Notes: generated by a model from the sequence alone, not told the origin. A stretch of DNA of 64,000 nt from JBHBQE01 sp041776485 (GCA_041776485.1 JBHBQE010000018.1:1-64000); one strand, 5' to 3'. Counted from the first letter of the stretch, positions 1 through 9,421 are shown. Numbers and translations are program-made.

Positions 1-132
1 AGCACCAGCACCAGCAAAAATTGTATCATAGGTATGTTTTAAGGTAGTATCAGGTATTGAGCCGGATGACTCCAATCCAATACTTTCCTCAATCACTTCT
101 ATCTTCGGAGTATTATATGCCAATGTTTTCAA
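1..132 (-). CDS. N-terminus of an unidentified protein, possibly a dinucleotide-binding oxidoreductase (partial)
   Basis: An open frame of 44 codons runs off the left edge of the window. It begins at TTG 132 (or TTG 123), just after an in-frame TAA, and overlaps the end of the phosphodiesterase gene by about 20 bases. A GAGAGG motif lies just upstream and could serve as ribosome binding site. The last visible residues read YDTIFAGAGA, which resembles the first strand and glycine turn of an FAD- or NAD(P)-binding Rossmann fold (YDxIxxGAGxxG). The preceding 33 residues are not recognisable. Its position, after a sugar symporter and a phosphodiesterase on the same strand, suggests the third gene of an operon. 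The identity is a guess from ten residues; the open frame itself is better supported. Confidence 0.4.
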   Translation of the reverse strand, partial: MKTLAYNTPKIEVIEESIGLESSGSIPDTTLKHTYDTIFAGAGA

Positions 133-859
133 TTACCTCTCTGATTTTGTCCGGATAATTGCCGATAATTGCATCTACACCCAGAGTACAACACATTTTG
201 ATATATTTCTCATTATTTACTGTCCAAACATTTACCTTTAATCCATACTCCCTGCACTTCTCCATTAATCCCGGAAACTGTAGGTTATAAAGAGCCGGGT
301 GCAGGGCGGTCACACCATTATCCCTGCCGTACTCCGGCATATTAAGGCTTCCGTCTGCATAGAGAAATCCCACCTTCGCATTGGAATCAAGCTCTTGAAC
401 CTTTTTTACAGAATAATGGTTAAAGGAAGAGTAGATAACCCGATTTTCCCATCCACATTTTTTTACAAGGTCAATGGTCTTTTTCTCAATATTCTCATAG
501 AAAATCACACCTGTTTTAAGTTCAATATTTACAGTCAAACCCGTATCCTTTAAAAGGTTAAACACCTCTTCTAACGTAGGAATCTGCACCCCCTCATAGC
601 GCTGATTTCCATTACAGAAGTCCATTTTTCTAAGCTCTTCAAGGGTATAATCCTTAATCCACCCCTTTGCTGATGAGGTACGGTCTATTGTTTCATCATG
701 ACACACCACAGGTACACCGTCTTTACTAAGCTGCACATCCAGCTCCACACCGTCTGCTCCCATATCCACTGCCATTTTAAATGCCGGCAGGGTATTCTCA
801 GGTGCGTATCCACTGGCTCCCCTGTGTGCCCATACAAGCGGCTTATTATTTTGTGACAT
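113..859 (-). CDS. Glycerophosphodiester phosphodiesterase
   Basis: The product hydrolyses glycerophosphodiesters (deacylated phospholipids or teichoic acid fragments) to sn-glycerol 3-phosphate and an alcohol, probably in the cytoplasm because no signal peptide is visible. About 248 residues, the normal size for the short bacterial GDPD family. The family signatures are clear: HRGASGYAPENTLPAF near the N-terminus and GADGVELDVQLSKDG followed by VVCHDETIDRTS, which supply the catalytic histidines and the metal-binding Glu/Asp. A GTG at 865 gives a two-residue longer product, but the AAAGGA motif is 9 bases from ATG 859 and only 3 from the GTG, so ATG 859 is preferred. The gene lies 53 bases after the symporter gene and is probably co-transcribed with it. 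Confidence 0.93.
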   Translation of the reverse strand: MSQNNKPLVWAHRGASGYAPENTLPAFKMAVDMGADGVELDVQLSKDGVPVVCHDETIDRTSSAKGWIKDYTLEELRKMDFCNGNQRYEGVQIPTLEEVFNLLKDTGLTVNIELKTGVIFYENIEKKTIDLVKKCGWENRVIYSSFNHYSVKKVQELDSNAKVGFLYADGSLNMPEYGRDNGVTALHPALYNLQFPGLMEKCREYGLKVNVWTVNNEKYIKMCCTLGVDAIIGNYPDKIREVIENIGI

Positions 860-912
860 ATCCACCCATCCTTTCTGTATAAATAAATTTATACACTTTC
901 TAAATATAATGC

Positions 913-2370
913 TTATATATTATCTTTTCGCCAGAGCCTGTCATAGGTAAAACCTGTGACAAGTTCACAAATTTTCTTCTCCTCTTCCGTTGCTTCAGAA
1001 TCATCCTCTCCCTTTCTTCTTGCAATCTCTCTGTGAATTATATCAAATTCCTTTTCCGACATAGGGAACTTATACCCAAAAATAAATAGGCAAGCAACCA
1101 GAATAATAGGCATAAGTACATAAATCCACGCAATTCCTATCTGAGTAGAGGCTGCCTGTCTTGCCCCAGATTGAGCAATCATTTCATCATAACCTACCAA
1201 GGACAGCAACAATCCGATTACACCCGATGAAACGCCTGCTGAAACCTTTCTTGCAAAGGTCGCCATGCCGGAAACTGTTCCCGGACGACTAACCGAGGTG
1301 ATCAATTCATCAACATCCGGCATATCCGCCATAATTGCAAAGATTGAAGTTAAAGTTGCAGCATTTCCAATGCCAATACCTGCTGTAAGTATCAGGATTG
1401 GCAACAAAGCCGCCCCCTCATATGAAAAGAAAATCATTCCTAATGTTGATATGATACGAATGGGTGCGCCGATGAGAATCGTTGTTCTCTTCGATGTTTT
1501 TGTCATAACAGGTCCCCAGATTAACATACCCGCAAACTGAGAAAGAATAAGTACCGCCATCAAAACAGTTAGCATACCATCATGATATCTGTTCAGTACA
1601 CTGTCCACATAATAAACCGCCATGCCGGAAACAAAATCTGTTGCACACTGACCGGAAAGGTAAATACCAATAAAGAGACGAAAAGATCGGCTCTTAAAAA
1701 CACCCATCGACTGCTTAAAGCTATCTCTTATCGGTACAACCACAGGGGTCTTTTTTTTCTCCCATGTTCCTGCAAAGGTAACCAAAGAAGTAATCAGGAA
1801 CAAAAATCCAAATAAAATACCGCATTTAATATAATAGCTTGGGTCTGTATTATCCTTAATCATCAATGTCGGTACCAACCCGCATGCCATAGAACCAAGG
1901 GTAGACCAAATCATTCTCATATTAGAGAACTTAGAACGGATGATATAATCCTCCACCATATCCGGAAGCAATCCCCCATAGGGCACCATCAGCACAGTAA
2001 ATCCTGTTGAAAACAGGCAATACATAATCATGTAAAAGGCAGCCTTGGCTCCGGCTGAACCCATATTAAATGGCAGCCACAAAAGTACAAAGCCTGCTGA
2101 CGCAAGAAACGCACCAACGAGAATATAAAATCTCTTTGCACCAAATCTCGATGTGGTTCTATCGGTGATATTTCCCATTATTGGGTCTGTCACTGCATCC
2201 CACACTTTACCCACCAACGGAATCATACCTGCTAAATAAGCCGGAACACCCTGGGCATTTGTCATAAACACAATAAAAAATGAGTTTATAATAACAAATG
2301 CTCCTCCATTGAAGAACTCTCCCATGCCATACATGATTCTGTTCAACAATCCATACTTATCCTTACTCAT
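913..2370 (-). CDS. MFS transporter of the glycoside-pentoside-hexuronide:cation symporter (GPH/MelB) family
   Basis: A 485-residue protein with about twelve hydrophobic segments and the GPH hallmarks: an early GKVWDAVTDPIMGNITDRT segment (the Asp-rich helix II/loop region that binds the cation in MelB) and PYGGLLPDMVEDY in the middle. The family imports sugars or sugar conjugates with H+ or Na+; the substrate cannot be read from sequence. AAGGAGG sits 5 bases before ATG 2370. A good sigma-A promoter lies 50-80 bases upstream inside an inverted repeat. The adjacent phosphodiesterase gene suggests uptake of a glycerophosphodiester or a glycoside, but this is inference only. Confidence 0.9.
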   Translation of the reverse strand: MSKDKYGLLNRIMYGMGEFFNGGAFVIINSFFIVFMTNAQGVPAYLAGMIPLVGKVWDAVTDPIMGNITDRTTSRFGAKRFYILVGAFLASAGFVLLWLPFNMGSAGAKAAFYMIMYCLFSTGFTVLMVPYGGLLPDMVEDYIIRSKFSNMRMIWSTLGSMACGLVPTLMIKDNTDPSYYIKCGILFGFLFLITSLVTFAGTWEKKKTPVVVPIRDSFKQSMGVFKSRSFRLFIGIYLSGQCATDFVSGMAVYYVDSVLNRYHDGMLTVLMAVLILSQFAGMLIWGPVMTKTSKRTTILIGAPIRIISTLGMIFFSYEGAALLPILILTAGIGIGNAATLTSIFAIMADMPDVDELITSVSRPGTVSGMATFARKVSAGVSSGVIGLLLSLVGYDEMIAQSGARQAASTQIGIAWIYVLMPIILVACLFIFGYKFPMSEKEFDIIHREIARRKGEDDSEATEEEKKICELVTGFTYDRLWRKDNI

Positions 2371-2414
2371 TACTTCCTCCTTGAGCCTTGTACCCTGCCT
2401 TATCCAGTCACACT

Positions 2415-2459
2415 GGTTTTATTATAAGGTAAACCTCGGTAATTGTCATATATAAAACC
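2415..2459 (-). promoter_or_regulatory. Promoter of the symporter operon inside an inverted repeat
   Basis: On the minus strand ATGACA (2444-2449) and TATAAT (2421-2426) are separated by 17 bases. The promoter is enclosed by perfect 8-base arms GGTTTTAT (2415-2422) and ATAAAACC (2452-2459), a layout that would suit an operator. No regulator gene is adjacent. Promoter spacing is seen directly; the operator role is inferred. Confidence 0.55.
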
Positions 2460-2646
2460 GTGGGATTTCAATAAAAATAACAAATCAGCCAAGCTGCAGC
2501 CAATTATCTTGTTCAAGTTACTGATTTAAAAGGATACTATCCTATAGAAACCCTACTCTTTTAATTATTTATCTGTTATATGATTTAATTTTTTGATTGT
2601 GTTTATTTGTTCAACAGGCACAATACTGACATTATAGGCAAAATAG

Positions 2647-2811
2647 CAAAAGCATGGCATTGAGCTTTACTTTTGCATGGCAGAATATGAATATACCGGC
2701 AAAGAAGATCATGACACAGAATTGTTTTTTTGTGATATGCTCTACCATATTAACAAAGATACCGGCGAAATAAAAGAAATACGCTATCATAATACTAAAC
2801 TTACGGAGTGA
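2647..2811 (+). pseudogene. Short orphan ORF, possibly a gene remnant
   Basis: An open frame after TAG 2644 reads 54 codons to TGA 2809-2811, with an ATG at 2677 giving 44 residues (MAEYEYTGKEDHDTE at its start). The peptide is acidic, with FFCDMLYHI and a C-terminal IKEIRYHNTKLTE. There is no convincing ribosome binding site and no recognised family. It is the only plus-strand coding-like stretch in this part of the window. I read it as the tail of a decayed gene rather than a functional small protein, with low certainty. Confidence 0.25.
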
Positions 2812-2880
2812 TAGACTGATTTAAGGAAAGTAGAAATCCCAAAAAGGTAATCTGTAAATAAAGACTATCTTACTTAATTC

Positions 2881-3861
2881 TTACATAAGGGATTTAGCGG
2901 ATATTATGCCATAGGCATCTTTACTTGAAATAACCCCATCAATAATTGCTCTATGAATTTGCTCAGTTGCTGCAACTGCCAGTGCATCGAAATTGACCTC
3001 AACCTCACCGGTAGCAAGAACGAAAATAGTATCCCCATCAGCAGTTGTATGAACTGGCTTAATAGCTCTAGCATAACCATCGTGAGCAATTGATGCCAAC
3101 TTCGTACATTGAGCTTTAGTTAACTTTGCATTGGTAATTATACAACTTATGGTTGTGTTTCCTACGAATACATTCACGTTTTTCGCCATATCTTTCGTCA
3201 TCTCATCACATGTTGAAGAAAGGCCTGTTCTGTCACTGTTTAAAAGCCCCGCTATCTGTACACCATGTAAGTCAAAAACATCACCCAGAGCATTTACAGC
3301 AGAAATTGCACCTATCTTTAAGCCTTCAATTTCAACAGCCGATGCTCCAATTCCACTTTTCATCATACGGTCTAAACCTTTATATTTTCCAATGGTTGCA
3401 CCGGTTCCAGCACCATGATTTCCAGACTCAAAATTTTTATCTGCTTTAAAAGCATTTTCAGCAGCCAGCTTTCCCATTTCCTTATTCGGTCTAGCCTTAT
3501 AATCAACCACATTAAGGTCGAATAAAGATGCTCCGCACACAATAGGCACCTTGCATACGCCTACATCAAATCCGATACCTTGATTTTCAAGGTATTCCAT
3601 TACTCCACAAGAGCCTTCTAAACCATAAGCACTTCCTCCAGATAAAACAACGGCATGGATTTCCTGAACCATATTCTCAGGCTTAAGCAAATCAGTTTCA
3701 CGAGTAGCCGGACCACCACCACGAACATCTACCCCTGCAACTGCACCCTTTTCAGATATTATAGCTGTAATACCTGTGCCGCCAAGTCTGTCTTCAGCAG
3801 AGCCTATTTTAAATCCCTCAATAGAGTTAATCGAAATAGCATTATTAATATTGGTTTCCAT
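2881..3861 (-). CDS. P1 family peptidase (DmpA/BapA-like aminopeptidase or D-esterase)
   Basis: A 326-residue member of the P1 (DmpA) family of self-cleaving N-terminal nucleophile hydrolases, which act as aminopeptidases or on beta-peptides and D-amino-acid amides. Typical features in order: GSAEDRLGGTGITAII at the N-terminus, DVRGGGPATRETDLL, VVLSGGSAYGLEG (substrate pocket), GAGTGATIGKYKG, and the autocleavage region NTTISCIITNAKLTKAQ, where Thr takes the place of the DmpA Ser nucleophile. No signal peptide, so probably cytoplasmic. AAGGAA lies 5 bases before ATG 3861. It stands alone between two gaps. The true substrate is unknown for most members. Confidence 0.9.
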   Translation of the reverse strand: METNINNAISINSIEGFKIGSAEDRLGGTGITAIISEKGAVAGVDVRGGGPATRETDLLKPENMVQEIHAVVLSGGSAYGLEGSCGVMEYLENQGIGFDVGVCKVPIVCGASLFDLNVVDYKARPNKEMGKLAAENAFKADKNFESGNHGAGTGATIGKYKGLDRMMKSGIGASAVEIEGLKIGAISAVNALGDVFDLHGVQIAGLLNSDRTGLSSTCDEMTKDMAKNVNVFVGNTTISCIITNAKLTKAQCTKLASIAHDGYARAIKPVHTTADGDTIFVLATGEVEVNFDALAVAATEQIHRAIIDGVISSKDAYGIISAKSLM

Positions 3862-4276
3862 AGCTTTCCTTTCTTAGAACAATGATTTTTCAGCAATAGT
3901 CCCCCAGAACTATTATAATTAGCTGCCAAATTGAAATATCAGCATTAGGATTTAAAATATAAATACCCTGAATTGTAAGCTAGTATACAGTGGATTAATT
4001 ATAGTCTTTTAGCTATGCAAATTCAACATATGTTAAGCAAAGCTACTGCACAATATTTCTCCATATGTTTCTTCTGTAACCAGCTTGCCCTATCCATCAT
4101 TCTTAACCTCAATAGTAATAGTTTTTATTGAATTATCCCAGTCCTTTACCAACAATAAATTACAAACTGATTAAATTCTAAATAAGGCCAAGCCCTGTAC
4201 AATACAGAACTCAGCCATTAAAATTACTTAATATTACTTAATTTTTGCCTAACTTTTGCACTTTAATTCACCACAT
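3862..4276. other. Intergenic region, 415 bases, with a terminator and short frame remnants
   Basis: The gap separates the surface-protein gene from the peptidase gene. It holds the terminator at 4186-4216. On minus, from about 4172 to 4030, a frame reads VKDWDNSIKTITIEVKNDG, then a TAG, then continues open for about 18 codons. This looks like a decayed coding segment, but it is too short to name. Nothing else was recognised. Confidence 0.35.
4186..4216 (-). terminator. Terminator of the surface-protein gene
   Basis: On minus a 14-base-pair stem (5' arm GGCTGAGTTCTGTA, loop TTG, 3' arm TACAGGGCTTGGCC, several G-U pairs) is followed by TTATTTAG. It lies about 60 bases after the stop of the large gene. 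The U-tract is imperfect. Confidence 0.55.
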
Positions 4277-7200
4277 CTACTTCCTGCTCTTAATTCTTAA
4301 TATTGCATAACCTGCCCCTAAGCTCAATAGTATAATTCCAAGAATAATAATATATACATGAGTGCCTGCAGTTCTTTCCGCAGTGGGTTTTGTCTCGGAA
4401 GTATCTGTACTGTCAGTTTCGGATAAGTCCTGTTTAGTATCTTCCAAAACATCATTCGTCACTAGCTCCTCAGAATTAACATCAACTTCCGCAGTATTTA
4501 CCGTATCTGTATTGCCGGTTTTCCCTCCCGGGGCATTTTTTGCTTTTGTGGATACCTGACTTTTAGATTTACTACTTCCTATGGAAGTACTCTGAGAATT
4601 AGCGCCTCCATTCACAGCACCTGTTCCGCCTGTATTTGAGTTTTGTCCGCTTCTCTGTTCTTTAGGTATACCAACAACCCAAACACTCAGGTGACTGGTT
4701 TCAAATTCCAATACTCCATCCTTAATCATGCTTGGATATTCAGTAAGATTTCCTGCTCCATCATCAAGGAATAGCTTAACATCCTTTTCATTCTTAAGAT
4801 TATCCGGAAGTTTTATCTTAACTCTAATCTTTCCTCCATTGGTTAATTTTGAAACGGAGATTTCATTATTTGCACTATCCCCTAGCTGAATATTGTATGC
4901 AATATATTTTCCCTCAACCATCAAGGCAAAATGTCTTGCCTCTTCAGGTTTAACCTGTAGGGTAACCCCGCTGATATCCATTGCATTAGGTAATTCCACC
5001 TCCACATTATTGTCACTTCCATAAATCTTACTTTGAATATTTTTAATATTCAGATTCACCTTATAGGTGGGTCTTGTACTGCTGTTCCTGTCGTTGGCTG
5101 TAAATATCAGAGTCATCTTACCGTCACTATCAGGAGTGAATTTATAGATTGAAGCAGCATTTACAGGTTCCTTACCGTCAATGGAAACTGTATATTCCAA
5201 ATTATCCTTGTCATTATCTATAAATATCTTAGATAAATCCAGTGTAAATTCCTCACCTAAATTCATTGATACTTCTGTCTCAGCCTCTGTTCCTGAAACA
5301 AGCTTCGGCGCCCTGTTAATTTTAATAAGACAAATATACGGCTCCTTTTCTCCCTTTTGCATAACCACTCTTATAAGTCTTTTATCCGGAATACTATCAT
5401 ACTGTCTGGTAATATCCCTTTTCCCGTTAATATAAACATTAGTGTCCGAATCTGCTGAAACATTAATATCAAGCTTATCACTGTCGCTATCAAAAATACT
5501 AAATGACCCACTTTCTCCAAGACTAACATTATTACCGTTTATTTTAACGGTTCCTGGAGCAGTTTTTCCCACATCCCCACCGGTAGGGGTGGGAACAACT
5601 ACAGCATTTACTTCTGTAGACTTCTCACCTATGGCACCGGCATAAATATTGGAGGCGGTCTGTACCTTTACATAATTAATACTGTCAAGCCTTACAGGCT
5701 TTCCTGACTTATCCACTGCCCATTCCAAATCAAAACCGTCACCATAGCCCTCTCTATCCTCACAATAAGGATTGCCTGCCTCTCTGGTTAATGTAATATT
5801 CTCTCCGGTGCCGTTTACCATTTTTGAATTTGTATGTGTATCTGCATATCCCCAATCCGGAAAGGCTGCTGCTAATGTTCCATACTGATCCTTTGCCTTA
5901 ACATTTAACAGCAATCCTGTAAGGGTCATATCTGTTTCCTCTCCATCTTTCCATGGATAAAGAGGATAGTTTTCCTCTATTGGATAGAATGCCCTATATA
6001 CTTTATCTGACCTGCCGATACTGTCTTTATAACTGCAATTAAAATTTTTAAGTACCGTATCATATTCTTCCCTGTGATATGTAATACTGTAGTCCCAAAG
6101 GGCATGATTCTCATAGTGGTCAGAGCCTGCCAAAGTATACCAGGTGTTTCCATCCTGTGACACCAACACGTTTCCCGGCTCGGAAAAGCCCTGGCTTCCA
6201 TTGCTGTTTCCATATACAATAAAATCTATCCCATATTTATTATTTGGATTATTCCTAATGGGGTCATCATATTTGTATACAATATATCCGCCAAAATTGC
6301 CAAGAGATATTGGTGTATTCCAGCTTCCGTTTCCAAGAAGAGATTTTTCCGGATACATACCAAAAGTGCCGCCGTTGGTATATTGGCTTCCAGGAACTAA
6401 ATATTCCACCACTCCATTGGGCATTCCCTCTGTGAATACTTGCTTTGATATATTAAATTTAATATCCTTTGTTAGAGATTTTCCTTCAAATTTAATGGAT
6501 GAAAGATACTTATGGTTTTTTATATTTGTATTAAGGCTCAATCTAATTATACCATTAGTATCAGGCTCAATTTTATTGCTTTCATCTTCCTGGATTTTAT
6601 CTCCACTATACAATGACACTCCATTTTTTAATTTAATAGTTAATTCCACCTGTTCACAGTCACCGGGAACCACAATTTCCTGTTTCCCCGGAGTACAAAA
6701 ATATCCCTGTGATACTTGAATATCGCTAATATCTAAGCTGTCTATTAAATCCTTAGTTATATCCACCTGCTCAATATCAAAAGTATAAACCTTCTCCTGG
6801 ATAAAGGGATTTGCCATGCCTGCCTTTACATTATCAGAATAGGTTTTATTGGAGCATACTGCAATTTTAACCTGAGCCTTTTTATCTGCTATCGCTATAT
6901 TCTCTATTATACCGCTGTTATCTACAGCCTTATATTCACCCCCGTTAACACTTGTCATTACCACAGCTTCCATATCAGTAGTATTATAGGATAGATTATA
7001 TTTATCACCGTCATTATATACAAATACCTTGCGCTCCGTTATATCCCCATCAAACCTATTTTCATTTATATATACATTGTCCTTCATATACATTGATGTC
7101 CCCTCAGGGTATCCATTATATAATGGGTATTGGTGAAATGCTCTATCTATTGGCATTACACCGGCAGATTTTAATTTAGCTTCATCAGATTTGTCTTTAG

Positions 7201-9181
7201 TTACATTAAATATATAATCTGTTTTATTATTTTCATTATTTGAATCTACTATAGTAAATATTACTTTATTTTCACCTGAATGAAGAGGTGTAGTAATCTG
7301 ACCAAATGGCGGAAGTTTCTCTTTTTCCTCTGTTCCGTCCGGTCTATAGGAAGTTCTATAAATATCATATTTTGAATAATCAGTAAACACATGATAAGTC
7401 AATCCTACATCGGGAGAGTTATCCTTTGCGGTTAAATTATATACAAATTTAGTAGGGGAAAAGCCTTCCCACCCATCAAATTTAGACGAATTGTAAAACC
7501 CAAAATCCTTAAAATAAGGCGCCTCCTTTGACCTTGCCACCATAAGCTTATAAATTATTTTAGCGGGCTTACCATCATTAATACGGGAGGATGTGGCAGA
7601 AATAACGGTTTCCCCCTCTTTCTTTGCCACAACATGCCCATTTCCATCTACAGTTGCCACGGTGCTGTCACTGCTTGTCCAAGTAATCACTTCATCAGGT
7701 GTTTCTGTTAATACCTCCAAATCAAAGCTATTTCCAGGTAAAACAGGAGGTTCCAATTCAGTTTTAGTCCTTATTATCAGACCCTTAACCCTTACATTCA
7801 TTTCCCTGGTGATAACCTCATCACCTAAATCCAGAGTATATGTGATTTTAGTAGTTCCCGGGCGTAGCGGCTTAGGTGTTCTATTATCTTCAATAACAAT
7901 AATTGATGGGTCATCTGAGGTGAGCACACCGCCTGCTCCATAACCGTAATAATCATAATATGTCAATGGCATGCCTATAGGAATAGCTTTATTAGGGCTT
8001 CCATCTTCAGTTAATGCAACCTCCATATCCCTAAGCTGTGGTACCATGGGAACTATCACCACATCATATTTTATTTCAACACTCGGATTGCTTTTTTTCT
8101 TGGCAGTAAAGCCAACGCTACCTCCACCATTTTTATAATGCTTACTATCTGTTTTTATTGTTACATATCCGTTTTCATCAATTTCTGCATATCGTTTCCT
8201 CCTGTCATCGCTTGTCCACTCCACATCTGCCGGATAACCGTTTTCATCTACTGCAGAAAGCTGAAAGCCTGTTCCCTCACACTTTTCCCCCATATGAATA
8301 TGTCTGGAATTTACATGAATAAGGTTTGTGGGGTCTACTATTTTAAGGCTCTCTTCCCTTTTTTTAACTGCAATATTATAAACCTTTGCCTCTGCAGGTG
8401 CAGGACTCATAGAGGGCCAACCGGGATCTCCGCATATAACTGTTATGACAGTATTGTTTTCCACGGGAATTTCCCTTTTATATCTATAAACAGTATCATC
8501 TGCTTTTACCTGGGTCATATAATTTTTATTTGACGCCTCAGGTATAAGAGTAATAGCATTAACCTCTTTAGGAATAGTTAACGTATAGTTATATACATTA
8601 CCGCTAAAGGCAGGAGAGATTTCCCCTGCACTTATCGCTAAACTCTTAAGGGAATTGTCGGTATTTGTCTCATTTATGCCAAAGCCACCACCTAAATCAA
8701 CACCCAGATTAAGAGTATACTGTATACGGATATAATCTCCGCTTTGAATCTGTCCATTGGCAACGCTAATTTCTCCAAAGCCTTTATTTACAAACCAGTC
8801 ATTTAAGGTTCCCATCCAGCCACTGTCATTACTTCCTCTCTCCTTTTCTGACAATCCGCCGATTGATGAAATATATCCGGTATCTGCTCCGACTACCTCC
8901 AGATTGTTTGCCTCTGCAAGCCTCACAACTAAAGACATCATACTGTCAGTATCATATAAGTCCACCTCTCCATTAGCCATAATTCCTCTCGGTCCAGGGT
9001 CATCCGGGCTTTCAGTCTGGGGTATACTATCCTCAATACTGACATAAACCTTTCCCACCACATTACCTGTTGCCGGAACACCCTCATCTGCCATGGAAAT
9101 GGCAGATGGACATAAAAACAACAGAATAAGCATAAATGATATAAACTTATTGATGTAGCTTAATTTTCCCTTCCTACACAT
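4277..9181 (-). CDS. Large modular surface protein with DUF4430-like, cadherin-like and Ig-like domains; candidate cobalamin-capture protein
   Basis: The start is placed at ATG 9181 (AGAGAGGG 4-5 bases upstream), giving 1634 residues; an ATG at 9232 would lie inside the leader terminator. Residues 1-31 form a signal peptide ending near ISMA. Residues about 41-160 resemble DUF4430, the fold shared with the C-terminal domain of transcobalamins (SGWMGTLNDWFV, then GDYIRIQYT). Next come a cadherin-like beta-sandwich (about 175-280), two or three bacterial Ig-like units (WTSDD, TWTSSDSTVATVDGNG), more cadherin-like material, and near 940-1200 a domain of the type FGGYIVYKYDDPI...YGIDFIVYGN...SQDGNTWYTLAGS seen in secreted proteins. 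A Ser/Thr/Gly linker precedes one C-terminal membrane helix ending in RIKSRK; no LPXTG is present. Two cobalamin riboswitches in the leader suggest a role in B12 acquisition. Domain names are from memory of the families; B12 binding is inferred. Confidence 0.85.
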   Translation of the reverse strand: MCRKGKLSYINKFISFMLILLFLCPSAISMADEGVPATGNVVGKVYVSIEDSIPQTESPDDPGPRGIMANGEVDLYDTDSMMSLVVRLAEANNLEVVGADTGYISSIGGLSEKERGSNDSGWMGTLNDWFVNKGFGEISVANGQIQSGDYIRIQYTLNLGVDLGGGFGINETNTDNSLKSLAISAGEISPAFSGNVYNYTLTIPKEVNAITLIPEASNKNYMTQVKADDTVYRYKREIPVENNTVITVICGDPGWPSMSPAPAEAKVYNIAVKKREESLKIVDPTNLIHVNSRHIHMGEKCEGTGFQLSAVDENGYPADVEWTSDDRRKRYAEIDENGYVTIKTDSKHYKNGGGSVGFTAKKKSNPSVEIKYDVVIVPMVPQLRDMEVALTEDGSPNKAIPIGMPLTYYDYYGYGAGGVLTSDDPSIIVIEDNRTPKPLRPGTTKITYTLDLGDEVITREMNVRVKGLIIRTKTELEPPVLPGNSFDLEVLTETPDEVITWTSSDSTVATVDGNGHVVAKKEGETVISATSSRINDGKPAKIIYKLMVARSKEAPYFKDFGFYNSSKFDGWEGFSPTKFVYNLTAKDNSPDVGLTYHVFTDYSKYDIYRTSYRPDGTEEKEKLPPFGQITTPLHSGENKVIFTIVDSNNENNKTDYIFNVTKDKSDEAKLKSAGVMPIDRAFHQYPLYNGYPEGTSMYMKDNVYINENRFDGDITERKVFVYNDGDKYNLSYNTTDMEAVVMTSVNGGEYKAVDNSGIIENIAIADKKAQVKIAVCSNKTYSDNVKAGMANPFIQEKVYTFDIEQVDITKDLIDSLDISDIQVSQGYFCTPGKQEIVVPGDCEQVELTIKLKNGVSLYSGDKIQEDESNKIEPDTNGIIRLSLNTNIKNHKYLSSIKFEGKSLTKDIKFNISKQVFTEGMPNGVVEYLVPGSQYTNGGTFGMYPEKSLLGNGSWNTPISLGNFGGYIVYKYDDPIRNNPNNKYGIDFIVYGNSNGSQGFSEPGNVLVSQDGNTWYTLAGSDHYENHALWDYSITYHREEYDTVLKNFNCSYKDSIGRSDKVYRAFYPIEENYPLYPWKDGEETDMTLTGLLLNVKAKDQYGTLAAAFPDWGYADTHTNSKMVNGTGENITLTREAGNPYCEDREGYGDGFDLEWAVDKSGKPVRLDSINYVKVQTASNIYAGAIGEKSTEVNAVVVPTPTGGDVGKTAPGTVKINGNNVSLGESGSFSIFDSDSDKLDINVSADSDTNVYINGKRDITRQYDSIPDKRLIRVVMQKGEKEPYICLIKINRAPKLVSGTEAETEVSMNLGEEFTLDLSKIFIDNDKDNLEYTVSIDGKEPVNAASIYKFTPDSDGKMTLIFTANDRNSSTRPTYKVNLNIKNIQSKIYGSDNNVEVELPNAMDISGVTLQVKPEEARHFALMVEGKYIAYNIQLGDSANNEISVSKLTNGGKIRVKIKLPDNLKNEKDVKLFLDDGAGNLTEYPSMIKDGVLEFETSHLSVWVVGIPKEQRSGQNSNTGGTGAVNGGANSQSTSIGSSKSKSQVSTKAKNAPGGKTGNTDTVNTAEVDVNSEELVTNDVLEDTKQDLSETDSTDTSETKPTAERTAGTHVYIIILGIILLSLGAGYAILRIKSRK

Positions 9182-9214
9182 TTTTCCCTCTCTTTCATAA
9201 TACCTGTTTAAAAT

Positions 9215-9315
9215 ATAAAAAAGGCGGTGCAACCAGTTACCTCTGTATTTAACATAACGCTAATACAGACTCCATAGTGTCGATTGGAATCAGTAACCGA
9301 TTTGCATTCCACCTT
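9215..9315 (-). terminator. Expression-platform terminator of riboswitch B
   Basis: On minus, AAGGTGG..TGCAA..GTTAC (9315-9292) can pair with GTAAC..TTGCA..CCGCCTT (9240-9220), followed by a T-rich run (9221-9211). The large loop holds its own hairpin, CTGTATT/AATACAG. The stem begins about 20 bases after the aptamer and ends about 30 bases before ATG 9181, so it can stop transcription before the gene. Pairing was worked out by eye. Confidence 0.6.
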
Positions 9316-9334
9316 GATGCACAAACTATTTCAT

Positions 9335-9421
9335 GGCTGAGAGTCCCTGACTTTGGCTTTCGCCTACACAGTGGAGGTAAGACCGTGCCGGATTCACACC
9401 GGCTTCTCACTTAGCCCAGCC
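9335..9421 (-). ncRNA. Cobalamin riboswitch B (proximal aptamer, short form)
   Basis: The minus strand shows the cobalamin aptamer elements in order: a closing stem GGCTGGG (9421-9415) with CTCAGCC (9341-9335); GAGAAGCCGGTGTGAATC; CCACTGT (9374-9368); a GNRA hairpin GGCGAAAGCC; and a B12 box AAAGTCAGGGACTCTC (9354-9339). At about 87 nucleotides it is much shorter than the classical aptamer of about 200, so it belongs with compact variants lacking the peripheral arms. It lies 154 bases upstream of the surface-protein start and is followed by a terminator, so cobalamin probably switches the gene off. Confidence 0.85.

Larger units (their letters stand above)
2371..2880. other. Intergenic region with probable gene remnants
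   Basis: A 510-base AT-rich gap between the P1 peptidase and symporter genes. It holds the symporter promoter and, on plus, short open stretches interrupted by stops (about 2515-2550 and 2647-2811). These could be debris of one decayed plus-strand gene. No RNA gene or mobile-element end was recognised. Confidence 0.4.

Noticed and set aside
6144..6719. A 191-codon plus-strand ORF
   Set aside because: It is antisense to the long surface-protein gene, without ribosome binding site or family resemblance.
9182..9232. Longer start of the surface protein at ATG 9232
   Set aside because: It would overlap the riboswitch B terminator, lacks a ribosome binding site and puts 17 non-signal residues before a good signal peptide. 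ATG 9181 has AGAGAGGG and starts the signal peptide.
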